9,052 nt of DNA from Bacteroidales bacterium (lineage in GTDB: Bacteria > Bacteroidota > Bacteroidia > Bacteroidales > GCA-2748055): contig JAGLTY010000062.1 of NCBI GenBank assembly GCA_023135025.1, positions 1 through 9,052 on the forward strand, given 5' to 3'. Each line of letters opens with the position of its first letter. The first letter of the stretch is position 1. The position numbers and the translations under genes were made by a program. Positions 1 to 6,826 of this stretch are shown one piece after another. The notes under the pieces were generated by a model. That model was not told the origin of the DNA. It searched no databases and was given only the letters and a program-made list of their open reading frames with translations.

Positions 1-6
1 AGTTGA
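1..6 (+). CDS. Last codons of the upstream gene, probably hisD
   Basis: The first six bases read AGT TGA, and the TGA shares its final A with the ATG of hisC. Such stop/start overlaps recur through the rest of this operon, so these bases are probably the last sense codon and stop of the preceding cistron. By the usual hisG-hisD-hisC order in Bacteroidota operons, that gene would be histidinol dehydrogenase (hisD). Nothing in six bases identifies it; the call rests on context alone. Confidence 0.3.
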   Translation, partial: S

Positions 7-1052
7 TGAGTAGTTCCTTTGACATATCAGCACAGGTCCGGCAAAATATTCTGAAGCTGGAGCCCTACGCATCAGCACGGGATGAATTCTCCGGATCGGC
101 CTCCATATACATGGATGCCAATGAAAATCCATTCAATGCTCCGCTGAACCGGTATCCCGATCCGGGTCAGCTTGATTTAAAACAGAAGATTGCTGCTATC
201 AAGGGACAACCCCTGGAAAACATTTTTCTTGGGAACGGAAGTGATGAGGGCATCGATATGCTATTCAGGGTATTGTGCGAACCGGGAAGGGATAATGTAA
301 TCACCGTCGACCCTACCTATGGCATGTACGGCGTCTGCGCACAGATCAATGGAGTGGAGCGACGAAGCGTTCTGTTAAACAGAGACTTCAGCCTGAACGC
401 CGAAATGGTTCTGGATGCAGTAGACGAACGGACAAAACTAATTTTTCTCTGTTCACCCAATAACCCCACCTCCAACTCCATGGAGAGGGAGGCGATGTTG
501 AAGATCATCGATGGTGTGAACTGTATGGTGGTGGTGGATGAGGCTTATATCGAGTTCAGTAAAGGTCCCGGCCTCCTCTTCCTGCTGCAGGAGAAGAAGA
601 ACCTGGTGGTATTGCAGACCCTCTCCAAAGCGTGGGGACTTGCCGGGATCCGCCTGGGTATGCTGTTTGCTCATCCCGATCTGGTGGGATTTCTCTCCAG
701 TGCGAAGTATCCGTACAATATCAATGCCCTTACCATAGAAGCGGCCATGAAAGGGCTGGAGGGCAGAGAGCAAAGGCGCGCGTGGATCAAAGAGATCATT
801 GAAGAGCGCAACAGGTTGGCCGGAGAGCTTGAATCGCTGACCTTTGTAAAGGTGGTTTATCATTCCGATGCCAATTTCCTGCTGGTTCAGGTGGATGATC
901 CTGCAGCGGTATATCACTATTTAATGAACAAAGGCATTATTATCAGGGACCGGTCGTTGGCACCCCTCTGTGAGGGTTGTCTGCGCATCACCATTGGTAC
1001 AAAAGAGGAGAACAGGATGCTGATGGATGCCTTAAAAACGGTACAGCCATGA
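6..1052 (+). CDS. hisC: Histidinol-phosphate aminotransferase HisC
   Basis: PLP-dependent class I/II aminotransferase, cytoplasmic. It transfers the amino group of glutamate to imidazole-acetol phosphate, giving histidinol phosphate. The protein is 348 aa, normal for the family. Visible motifs are the N-terminal ANENPF (39-44), SPNNPTS (150-156) with the cofactor-contacting Asn153, Asp178 and Tyr181 in DEAY, the Schiff-base Lys208 in [10 protein letters not shown], Arg216 in GIRLG, and the carboxylate-binding Arg327 in CLRITIG. The ATG at base 6 is preferred over the in-frame TTG at base 3 because it overlaps the upstream stop (TGATG) as in the other junctions here. Its own stop overlaps the hisB start (ATGA). 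Motifs and operon position together separate HisC from related aminotransferases. Confidence 0.97.
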   Translation: MSSSFDISAQVRQNILKLEPYASARDEFSGSASIYMDANENPFNAPLNRYPDPGQLDLKQKIAAIKGQPLENIFLGNGSDEGIDMLFRVLCEPGRDNVITVDPTYGMYGVCAQINGVERRSVLLNRDFSLNAEMVLDAVDERTKLIFLCSPNNPTSNSMEREAMLKIIDGVNCMVVVDEAYIEFSKGPGLLFLLQEKKNLVVLQTLSKAWGLAGIRLGMLFAHPDLVGFLSSAKYPYNINALTIEAAMKGLEGREQRRAWIKEIIEERNRLAGELESLTFVKVVYHSDANFLLVQVDDPAAVYHYLMNKGIIIRDRSLAPLCEGCLRITIGTKEENRMLMDALKTVQP

Positions 1053-2173
1053 AAAAAGTAATTTTCCTCGACCGGGATGGTACACTGATCAAGGAGCCTC
1101 CGGTGGATTATCAGGTGGATTCGCTGGAAAAGCTGGAGTTTATGCCCGGAGTTTTCAGAAACCTCTATAAACTGAGGCACTTTACCGACTATGAACTGGT
1201 GGTGGTCAGCAACCAGGATGGCCTGGGTACTGACTCATTTCCGGAGGAGGATTTCAAAGCGCCCCATGAGAAGTTCCTTGAAGCTTTCAGGAACGAAGGG
1301 GTGGAGTTCGATGCGGTTCACATAGACCCCTCTCTTCCGGAGGAGAACTCGCCCAACCGGAAACCCCGGACCGGAATGCTTGCCAGCTATCTGGAGGGTG
1401 GATATGATCTGGAGAATTCCTTTGTGATCGGAGATCGCATCACCGATATGGAGCTTGCAAAGAATCTGGGTGCCAGGGGGATTCTCCTGGGAAACGAGGC
1501 CATGAAAGGTGAACTGGAATCTGCCGGAATGGCCGGATATCTATCGCTGGTTTGTCAGGAGTGGGACCAGATCTATCACTTTATCCAGACCCGGCAAAGA
1601 AGGGCAGAAGTAAAGCGAACAACCAATGAAACAGAGATCTCAGTAACGCTTTCTCTCGATGGAGAGGGCCATACAGCCATCTCTACCGGACTCGGTTTTT
1701 TTGACCATATGCTCGATCAGCTGGGGCGACACGGGGGGATCGATCTGGAGCTGGAGGTAAAAGGAGATCTTCATGTGGATGAGCATCATACCATTGAGGA
1801 TACGGCCATTGTCCTGGGTGAAGCATTCCTGCAGGCATTGGGAAACAAGCGGGGCATTGAAAGGTACGCTTTTGTGTTGCCCATGGATGACTCCCTGGCC
1901 AGTGTGGCCATCGATTTTGGAGGCAGACCATGGATCGTGTGGAGTGCGGAATTCAAGCGGGAGAAGATCGGGGATATGCCCACCGAGATGTTTTTCCATT
2001 TTTTCAAAAGCTTCTCAGATGCTGCAAAATGCAACCTGAATATGGAGGTTACCGGCACCAATGAACACCATATGATCGAAGGTCTGTTCAAGGCATTTGC
2101 AAGGGCAGTGGGAAAGGCTGTGAAGCTTGATCCTGACAGCAACCGGCTGCCTACCACCAAGGGAAAACTATAA
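1049..2173 (+). CDS. hisB: Bifunctional HisB: histidinol-phosphatase / imidazoleglycerol-phosphate dehydratase
   Basis: Fusion protein of 374 aa that catalyses two non-consecutive pathway steps. Residues 1 to about 170 form a HAD-type histidinol-phosphate phosphatase: nucleophile Asp8 and acid/base Asp10 in FLDRDGT, Ser54-Asn55 in VVVSNQDG, Lys105 in NRKPRTGM, and Asp129/Asp133 in IGDRITDME. Residues about 185-374 are the manganese-dependent dehydratase: [14 protein letters not shown] (217-230), DEHHTIEDT (244-252), RPWIVW (293-298), NEHHMIEG (338-345). The His-rich DEHHTIED and EHHMIEG motifs supply the metal ligands. The start is the ATG at 1049, which overlaps the hisC stop and puts the HAD motif at the correct distance; an in-frame ATG 72 nt upstream lies inside hisC and is rejected. 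The HAD domain lacks the cysteine zinc loop of enterobacterial HisB (see findings). Confidence 0.97.
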   Translation: MKKVIFLDRDGTLIKEPPVDYQVDSLEKLEFMPGVFRNLYKLRHFTDYELVVVSNQDGLGTDSFPEEDFKAPHEKFLEAFRNEGVEFDAVHIDPSLPEENSPNRKPRTGMLASYLEGGYDLENSFVIGDRITDMELAKNLGARGILLGNEAMKGELESAGMAGYLSLVCQEWDQIYHFIQTRQRRAEVKRTTNETEISVTLSLDGEGHTAISTGLGFFDHMLDQLGRHGGIDLELEVKGDLHVDEHHTIEDTAIVLGEAFLQALGNKRGIERYAFVLPMDDSLASVAIDFGGRPWIVWSAEFKREKIGDMPTEMFFHFFKSFSDAAKCNLNMEVTGTNEHHMIEGLFKAFARAVGKAVKLDPDSNRLPTTKGKL

Positions 2174-2190
2174 TGACCAAAGCAGGATGA
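2173..2190 (+). other. Possible five-codon coupling minicistron between hisB and hisH
   Basis: An ATG at 2173-2175 shares its A with the hisB stop (TAATG). It opens a five-codon frame (MTKAG) whose TGA at 2188-2190 overlaps the hisH ATG at 2187. A ribosome finishing hisB could reinitiate here and be delivered onto the hisH start. This arrangement is seen directly in the sequence, but its use is inference and it may be chance. A weak purine stretch (AGCAGG) just before the hisH start offers an alternative route to initiation. Confidence 0.2.
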
Positions 2191-2771
2191 AAGTAGCGAT
2201 TATCAAATACAATGCGGGGAACATCCGATCGGTCGATCACGCACTCAAAAGAGTGGGGGTGGAGGCTTTGGTAACAGATGACCATAAAGCCATCCTTGCT
2301 GCCGACAGGGTGATCTTTCCGGGTGTGGGGGAGGCAGCCACCACCATGAAGTATCTGAAAGAGCGGGAGCTCGACAGGTTATTGAAGGAGCTTACCTCTC
2401 CCGTTCTGGGGATCTGCCTGGGGCAGCAGCTGATGTGCAGCTGGTCGGAGGAGGGCGATACGCCCTGTATTGGCATATTTGATCAGCCGGTGAAGCGTTT
2501 TCCCGAGGGTGGACTAAAAGTGCCGCATATGGGCTGGAACAGCCTCGACAGGGTGAATGGAGAGCTGGTTCCTTCGGAACTGAAAGGCACATATGTCTAT
2601 TTTGTACACTCCTACTATGTGCCGATCGGTGAAGATACGGCCGCTGAAACCACCTACATGGTGCCCTTTAGCGCTGCCATGCAGCGAGGGAATTTTTATG
2701 CCACCCAGTTTCATCCGGAGAAGAGTGGTGATCCGGGGGAGTTGATTCTGAAACAATTTTTGAAGCTATGA
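2187..2771 (+). CDS. hisH: Imidazole glycerol phosphate synthase, glutaminase subunit HisH
   Basis: Class I glutamine amidotransferase of 194 aa. It hydrolyses glutamine and passes ammonia through the barrel of its partner HisF, encoded two genes downstream. The catalytic triad is visible: Cys77 in GICLGQQ, and His176 and Glu178 in QFHPEKS. The PGVG strand motif involved in oxyanion formation is at 45-48. YVYFVHSYYV (136-145) is the family-typical segment before the catalytic His. The start is the ATG at 2187, giving the canonical MKVAIIKYNAGN N-terminus; an ATG/ATT-type extension back to 2127 would lie inside hisB and adds nothing conserved. The stop overlaps the hisA start by ATGA. The gene is intact and of normal length. 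Confidence 0.97.
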   Translation: MKVAIIKYNAGNIRSVDHALKRVGVEALVTDDHKAILAADRVIFPGVGEAATTMKYLKERELDRLLKELTSPVLGICLGQQLMCSWSEEGDTPCIGIFDQPVKRFPEGGLKVPHMGWNSLDRVNGELVPSELKGTYVYFVHSYYVPIGEDTAAETTYMVPFSAAMQRGNFYATQFHPEKSGDPGELILKQFLKL

Positions 2772-3496
2772 TAGAGATTGTTCCGGCCATAGATATCATT
2801 GAGGGGAGGTGTGTCAGACTTACCCAGGGCGATTACGCACAGAGGAAGGAGTATGGGGACCCTTTTGAAATGGCGCAACAGTTTGAGGATCACGGGATCA
2901 CCAGATTACACCTGGTTGACCTGGATGGAGCAAGGGAGAGAAGGGTGGTGAACTACGGAATACTGGAGCAGATCGCCTCACGTACCTCTCTGGTGATCGA
3001 TGCCGGGGGTGGAGTTAGAAGCGATGAGGATCTGCGCATTGTTTTTGAATCGGGGGCCAGCATGGTAACCGGGGGAAGCATTGCGGTCAAGGACCGGGCA
3101 CTGTTTCTAAGATGGCTGAAGCATTACGGACCGGACCGGATTGTCCTGGGTGCCGATTTCAGGGCCGGGAAGGTTTCGGTATCGGGATGGCATGAGGGCA
3201 CTTCCCTCGATCTGATGGAGTTTGTGGCTGACTACCGAACCGAAGGAGTTGAGAAGGTGATCTGCACCGATATAGAGAGGGACGGTATGCTGGAGGGGCC
3301 ATCACTGGAGACCTACAAAGCGCTGAAAGCCGCGGATAACAAGCTCTTTCTGATCGCCAGTGGTGGAATCAGTAAAATGGAGGATATTGAGCTTCTGGAT
3401 GAAGAGGGAATTGATGGGGTGATTATCGGGAAGGCGATCTATGAGGGAAAAATCGCTCTGAAAACCCTGGAATCATATATTATAAACAATAGCTGA
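2768..3496 (+). CDS. hisA: Phosphoribosylformimino-AICAR-phosphate isomerase HisA
   Basis: A (beta/alpha)8-barrel of 242 aa that performs the Amadori rearrangement of ProFAR to PRFAR, the substrate of HisF. Both catalytic aspartates are in place: Asp9 on strand 1 (VPAIDI) and Asp130 on strand 5 (LGADFR). Phosphate-binding glycine loops appear as DAGGGVRS (78-85) and TGGS (101-104) in the N-terminal half and as IASGG (196-200) and [10 protein letters not shown] (218-227) in the C-terminal half. CTDIERDGM (166-174) matches the strand-6 motif that separates HisA from HisF. The motif fit is to HisA rather than the dual-specificity PriA, in keeping with a Bacteroidota host that needs a separate TrpF. 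The start overlaps the hisH stop; one nucleotide separates its stop from hisF. Confidence 0.97.
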   Translation: MIEIVPAIDIIEGRCVRLTQGDYAQRKEYGDPFEMAQQFEDHGITRLHLVDLDGARERRVVNYGILEQIASRTSLVIDAGGGVRSDEDLRIVFESGASMVTGGSIAVKDRALFLRWLKHYGPDRIVLGADFRAGKVSVSGWHEGTSLDLMEFVADYRTEGVEKVICTDIERDGMLEGPSLETYKALKAADNKLFLIASGGISKMEDIELLDEEGIDGVIIGKAIYEGKIALKTLESYIINNS

Positions 3497-3497
3497 A

Positions 3498-4250
3498 ATG
3501 CTGGCTAAAAGGATTATACCCTGCCTGGATATCAGGAACGGGAAGACAGTGAAGGGGATCATGTTCGAAAATGTGGTTGATGTGGGCGACCCTGTGGAGC
3601 TGGGGGCAAAGTATGCCCGTGATGGTGCCGATGAACTGGTCTATCTCGATATTACGGCCACTCATGAGGGGAGGAAACTATTTGCTGATCTGGTAAGGCG
3701 TATTTCTGAACATCTGAACATTCCTTTTACTGTTGGGGGAGGGATCGACCGGGTGGAGGATGCGGAGCTGCTGCTCTCGGCCGGTGCCGATAAGGTATCC
3801 ATCAACTCATCGGCTGTCAGGGATCCCGGACTGGTGGACCGCATTGCCGGAGGTTTCGGGAACCAGTTTCTGGTAGTGGCCATTGATGCCCAATGGCAGG
3901 ACGATCGCTGGACCGTTTTTATAAATGGTGGAAGGATCCCTACCGACAGGGAGCTGTTTAGCTGGGCCAGGGAGGTTCAGGAGAGGGGTGCCGGTGAGAT
4001 CCTCTTCACCTCCATGAATCACGATGGTACAAAGAATGGGTTTGCATGCGATGCATTGAGGGAGCTTTCCGGGCAGCTCACCATCCCGGTGATTGCATCG
4101 GGTGGAGCGGGGAGAAAGGAGCATTTTGTGGAGGTATTTGAGCGGGGAATGGCCGATGCGGCACTTGCTGCCTCCATCTTTCACTACAACGAGATCCCTG
4201 TTCCTGAATTGAAGGAATACTTAAAGAAGAATAATATAATTATCAGATAA
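3498..4250 (+). CDS. hisF: Imidazole glycerol phosphate synthase, cyclase subunit HisF
   Basis: A (beta/alpha)8-barrel of 250 aa, the synthase partner of HisH. It uses ammonia tunnelled from HisH to convert PRFAR into imidazole glycerol phosphate and AICAR, the latter feeding back to purine synthesis. Catalytic Asp11 (PCLDIRNG) and Asp130 (VVAIDAQ) are present, as is Lys19 in the flexible loop after strand 1. Phosphate-site motifs are FTVGGGI (77-83), SINSSA (101-106), [12 protein letters not shown] (171-182) and IASGGAG (199-205). It is clearly paralogous to the preceding hisA but carries the HisF-specific motifs. The ATG lies one nucleotide after the hisA stop. The C-terminus (KKNNIIIR) is normal. 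Confidence 0.97.
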   Translation: MLAKRIIPCLDIRNGKTVKGIMFENVVDVGDPVELGAKYARDGADELVYLDITATHEGRKLFADLVRRISEHLNIPFTVGGGIDRVEDAELLLSAGADKVSINSSAVRDPGLVDRIAGGFGNQFLVVAIDAQWQDDRWTVFINGGRIPTDRELFSWAREVQERGAGEILFTSMNHDGTKNGFACDALRELSGQLTIPVIASGGAGRKEHFVEVFERGMADAALAASIFHYNEIPVPELKEYLKKNNIIIR

Positions 4251-4251
4251 T

Positions 4252-4854
4252 ATGGACTTTCAGAAACTTAACGGGATTGTTCCCGCCATTATCCAGGACG
4301 CCAGAACAGAGACCGTTCTAATGCTTGGGTTTATGACCCCCGAGGCGCTGGAAAAGACCAGGAAAGAGGGGAAGGTTACCTTTTTCAGTCGCACAAAGAG
4401 GAGGTTGTGGACCAAGGGCGAGGAGAGCGGTAATTTCTTGCAGGTGGTGGATATCCTGGAAGATTGTGACCACGATACCCTGCTTATTAAAGCCAATCCG
4501 GCCGGACCGGTCTGTCACACCGGTAGTGACACCTGTTTTAATGAAGAGAACAGTGTGACACAACATCCGCAGGGAATCGATTTCATCGGTCAACTGCAGC
4601 AACTGATCCATACCCGCAGAGAGGAGATGCCTGAAGGTTCCTATACCACCTCACTGTTTAGCAAGGGGATTAATAAGATTGCACAGAAGGTGGGTGAGGA
4701 GGCCGTGGAGCTGGTTATTGAATCCAAGGACAACAACGACAGCCTGTTCCTCAATGAGGCAGCCGATCTGGTCTATCACCTCCTGGTGCTGCTTTCAGCC
4801 AAAGGTTTTGATATCAAAGATGTGGCCGGAATACTGGAACAACGCCACAAGTAG
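4252..4854 (+). CDS. hisI: Bifunctional HisIE: PR-AMP cyclohydrolase / PR-ATP pyrophosphohydrolase
   Basis: Fusion of 200 aa catalysing steps 2 and 3 of histidine synthesis. Residues 1 to about 105 are the HisI cyclohydrolase. FSRTKRRLWTKGEESG (45-60) is the signature. Cys72, Cys88 and Cys95 (DCDHD ... GPVCHTGSDTC) are the expected zinc ligands, and Asp71, Asp73 and Asp75 are candidate magnesium ligands. Residues about 110-200 are the all-helical HisE pyrophosphohydrolase: QKVGEEAVE (145-153) with Glu149/Glu150/Glu153, and NEAADLVYHLL (168-178) with Glu169/Asp172 as the MazG-like metal site. Start ATG is one nucleotide after the hisF stop. This is the last gene of the operon on this strand; the next gene is convergent, only 10 nt away. 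Confidence 0.97.
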   Translation: MDFQKLNGIVPAIIQDARTETVLMLGFMTPEALEKTRKEGKVTFFSRTKRRLWTKGEESGNFLQVVDILEDCDHDTLLIKANPAGPVCHTGSDTCFNEENSVTQHPQGIDFIGQLQQLIHTRREEMPEGSYTTSLFSKGINKIAQKVGEEAVELVIESKDNNDSLFLNEAADLVYHLLVLLSAKGFDIKDVAGILEQRHK

Positions 4855-4873
4855 TGGCTGGTGGCTAGTTTTC
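4844..4873 (+). terminator. Weak hairpin at the hisIE/cyclophilin convergent junction
   Basis: GCCAC (4844-4848) can pair with GTGGC at 4854-4858 (5-nt loop spanning the hisIE stop codon) or with a second GTGGC at 4861-4865. The second is followed by TAGTTTTC, with a run of only four T. The stem is five base pairs, so this is at best a weak terminator for the his transcript. It overlaps the end of the cyclophilin gene on the other strand, where no T-run follows the hairpin. Confidence 0.22.
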
Positions 4874-5299
4874 GACGACGATCTTCTCAATCTTGTCGCC
4901 CTGGCGGATGGCATTAATTACCTCGAGGCCCTCAACTACTTTACCAAAACAGGTGTGCACACGATCCAGGTGCGCAGTATTGTTGCGTGAGTGGCAGACA
5001 AAAAATTGTGATCCTCCTGTATCCCTTCCTGCATGTGCCATAGAGAGGACGCCGCGGTCGTGGTACTGATTCTCTCCATCCAGCTCACACTTGATGTTGT
5101 AGCCGGGTCCGCCCATGCCGTTTCCGTCGGGACAACCGCCCTGAATCACAAAATCGGGTAGCACCCGGTGGAAGGTAAGTCCGTCGTAAAATCCATCTTT
5201 GGATAGTTTGATAAAGTTCTCCACGGTACCGGGTGCATCCTTGTCATAAAATTCAACTTTCATTACACCTTTTCCGGTATGGATCTCTGCTCTGCTCAT
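4865..5299 (-). CDS. Small cyclophilin-type peptidyl-prolyl cis-trans isomerase (PpiB-like)
   Basis: Single-domain cyclophilin of 144 aa that catalyses cis/trans isomerisation of Xaa-Pro bonds. The active-site core is present: Phe43-His44-Arg45 ([14 protein letters not shown], catalytic Arg45, Phe50, Gln53), Met87 and Gln98-Phe99-Phe100 ([16 protein letters not shown]), and His115 in HTCFGKV. The position of the cyclosporin-contacting tryptophan of human cyclophilin A appears to be His110, as is common for small bacterial forms. There is no signal peptide or membrane segment, so it is expected in the cytoplasm. The first ATG is chosen because [10 protein letters not shown] forms the usual first strand; the upstream sequence is A-rich with no Shine-Dalgarno motif. 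It lies 26 nt downstream of the aminopeptidase gene on the same strand and probably shares its transcript. Confidence 0.93.
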   Translation of the reverse strand: MSRAEIHTGKGVMKVEFYDKDAPGTVENFIKLSKDGFYDGLTFHRVLPDFVIQGGCPDGNGMGGPGYNIKCELDGENQYHDRGVLSMAHAGRDTGGSQFFVCHSRNNTAHLDRVHTCFGKVVEGLEVINAIRQGDKIEKIVVEN

Positions 5300-5325
5300 G
5301 GTTTTCTGTTTTATCGTTTTTTTGA

Positions 5326-6801
5326 TTATCTCATAATCTGTTCAATATCTTCGATCTCTTTGGGGGCGTACCTCGAGAGGTTAATATTTCCCCCTGTGGT
5401 GATCAGGATATCATCCTCAATACGAACCCCAATATTCATATATTTTTCATATACAGGTCCCACATCTTTAATAAACTGGGCGATTTCGAGGCTGTCTGCT
5501 TCATCACCAAATATCTCGTGCAACTGCTCCAGCCCTTTTTCCCGGAAATAGAGTCCGGGTTCGATGGTCAGGACCATCCCCGGCTCCAGCACACGGCTCT
5601 CCTGGGATTCCTGCGGGGTTTGCTCCATGAATGTGGAGAAGCTTCCTCCCATCTCTCCCACATCGTGTACATCCATTCCCAGGTAGTGGGAGGAGGGGTA
5701 GAGGATGTAAAATTTTATCTGCCAGGGCGATGCTGGATCGGTTATCAGTCCCAGTTCGGTCAGCCCTTTCACAATCACCTCCTTGGCTGCCATATGTCCG
5801 TCCATAAACATATTTCCTGGTTTCATCTGTTCGATGGCTGCCAGCTGGGCATCCAGTACCAGCTGATAGATGGTGCGCTGCTCGGGGGAGAATTTTCCGT
5901 TTACGGGAATAGTTCGTGTGATATCGGCAGTATAGTAACCATACTCTGCCCCGATATCCATTAACAGCAGGTCCCCGTCCTCCATAAGCCGGGTATTAGG
6001 TTCGTAATGCAGGATGGTGCTGTTGGGTCCTGACCCCACAATAGAATTGAAGCCCGGCATGGCCGATCCATACTCCAGAAATGTTCCTTCGATCACAGAT
6101 TCTATCTGAAATTCATAGAGGTCCGGCCGGCACTCCTTCATGACATTGGTTAATGCTTTGGCTGTAATATTGCAGGCCTTCTGCAGAAATTCCACCTCCA
6201 TTGGTTCCTTGATTACCCGCAGCTCATCCACCAGTTCACCTATATGCCTGAAGCGCGCTGCTCCGTTTTCACCAGCCATCCGTTGCAGGTCCGCCAGGAA
6301 GGTGCGGTCCGACCGGTCCATATAGATGACCGTATCGGTCTTTGCTATACTGTCAATCAGCGCTCTGATTTCCCTATAGGATAGAGTCCTGTCGGGTCCG
6401 TATTTTTCCATGAGCTCCTCTTCTTCCAACTCACCCCCTTCATAAATCAGGGTTCTGATGCTCTGAGGCGGCATTGAAAGGGTAAAGGTCGCCTGGGGCT
6501 CAGGACCCAATATGGCATAGGAGCCTCGTGCGGTATAACCGGTCAGATAGTAGAAGTAGTTATTGGGCCTGAACTCATGACGGTTGAAACTACCCTGGTC
6601 AGCCGATCTTAAGATGACATAGCCGGAACTCAAAGAATCGCTTAAAAGCTGCCTTCTTCCTTCGAAACTTTCCATGCTCGATGGCGTATAATCCAGATCG
6701 GAAGGATCGATGGTTACTGGAATCATCCAGCTCCTTCCTCCCGGATTGGTACATCCGGACAGTATTAATAAGTATATAAAAAGTGACACATATTTTTTCA
6801 T
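5326..6801 (-). CDS. Lipoprotein Xaa-Pro aminopeptidase (aminopeptidase P, M24B family)
   Basis: Predicted dimetal exopeptidase of 491 aa that removes the N-terminal residue from peptides with proline in second position. It begins with a lipoprotein signal ([17 protein letters not shown]; lipobox LSGC, lipidated Cys17), so it should be anchored in a membrane outside the cytoplasm. Residues about 40-190 form the creatinase-like N-terminal domain ([13 protein letters not shown], 77-89). Residues about 200-475 are the pita-bread catalytic domain with all five metal ligands: Asp282 and Asp293 ([17 protein letters not shown]), His372 (SSHYLG), Glu414 (TIEPGLY) and Glu462 (VRIEDD). The conserved active-site histidines His265 (ILHYEP) and His379 (DVHDVG) are also present. 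No acidic patch follows Cys17, so there is no obvious surface-export signal. The start is 25 nt from that of a divergent sensor gene. Confidence 0.94.
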   Translation of the reverse strand: MKKYVSLFIYLLILSGCTNPGGRSWMIPVTIDPSDLDYTPSSMESFEGRRQLLSDSLSSGYVILRSADQGSFNRHEFRPNNYFYYLTGYTARGSYAILGPEPQATFTLSMPPQSIRTLIYEGGELEEEELMEKYGPDRTLSYREIRALIDSIAKTDTVIYMDRSDRTFLADLQRMAGENGAARFRHIGELVDELRVIKEPMEVEFLQKACNITAKALTNVMKECRPDLYEFQIESVIEGTFLEYGSAMPGFNSIVGSGPNSTILHYEPNTRLMEDGDLLLMDIGAEYGYYTADITRTIPVNGKFSPEQRTIYQLVLDAQLAAIEQMKPGNMFMDGHMAAKEVIVKGLTELGLITDPASPWQIKFYILYPSSHYLGMDVHDVGEMGGSFSTFMEQTPQESQESRVLEPGMVLTIEPGLYFREKGLEQLHEIFGDEADSLEIAQFIKDVGPVYEKYMNIGVRIEDDILITTGGNINLSRYAPKEIEDIEQIMR

Positions 6802-6826
6802 AAATTATCGGAATAAATGATTGGCG
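6746..6826 (+). promoter_or_regulatory. Divergent start region with a tentative Bacteroidota-type promoter
   Basis: Only 25 nt (6802-6826) lie between the aminopeptidase start and the sensor start, so at least one promoter must overlap coding sequence. On the + strand, TTG at 6746-6748 followed after 20 nt by TAAGTATA (6769-6776) partly fits the Bacteroidota -33 TTG / -7 TAnnTTTG pattern, matching four of the six fixed -7 bases. It lies inside the aminopeptidase signal-peptide codons. The surrounding 6760-6820 stretch is markedly AT-rich. No comparable match was found for the minus-strand gene. Tentative. Confidence 0.2.

Noticed and set aside
3..5. In-frame TTG as the hisC start
   Set aside because: The ATG at base 6 overlaps the preceding stop in the same style as other junctions in the operon, and TTG starts are uncommon.
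453..917. Long minus-strand open frame of 154 codons inside hisC
   Set aside because: It lies antisense to an intact, fully motif-supported hisC; its composition (runs of His, Gln and Gly) is typical of a shadow frame and shows no recognisable domain.
1640..2160. Overlapping minus- and plus-frame open readings inside the dehydratase half of hisB
   Set aside because: All are shadows of conserved HisB sequence in other frames, with no motif or independent start context.
2768..4250. hisA and hisF as a possible recent tandem duplication
   Set aside because: Both are half-barrel-derived paralogues known to be ancient; each carries its own family-specific motifs and normal length.
4679..4990. Plus-strand open frame of 103 codons running from hisIE into the cyclophilin gene
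   Set aside because: It is out of frame with hisIE and antisense to the cyclophilin; its sequence is a frame-shifted shadow with no recognisable features.
5300..5325. T-rich stretch between the cyclophilin and aminopeptidase genes as a terminator
   Set aside because: There is no stem next to it, and on the transcribed minus strand it is A-rich, which fits a Bacteroidota translation start region better.
5518..5964. Plus-strand open frame of 148 codons antisense to the aminopeptidase
   Set aside because: The opposite strand carries the M24 metal-site motifs in an uninterrupted frame, so this is a shadow.
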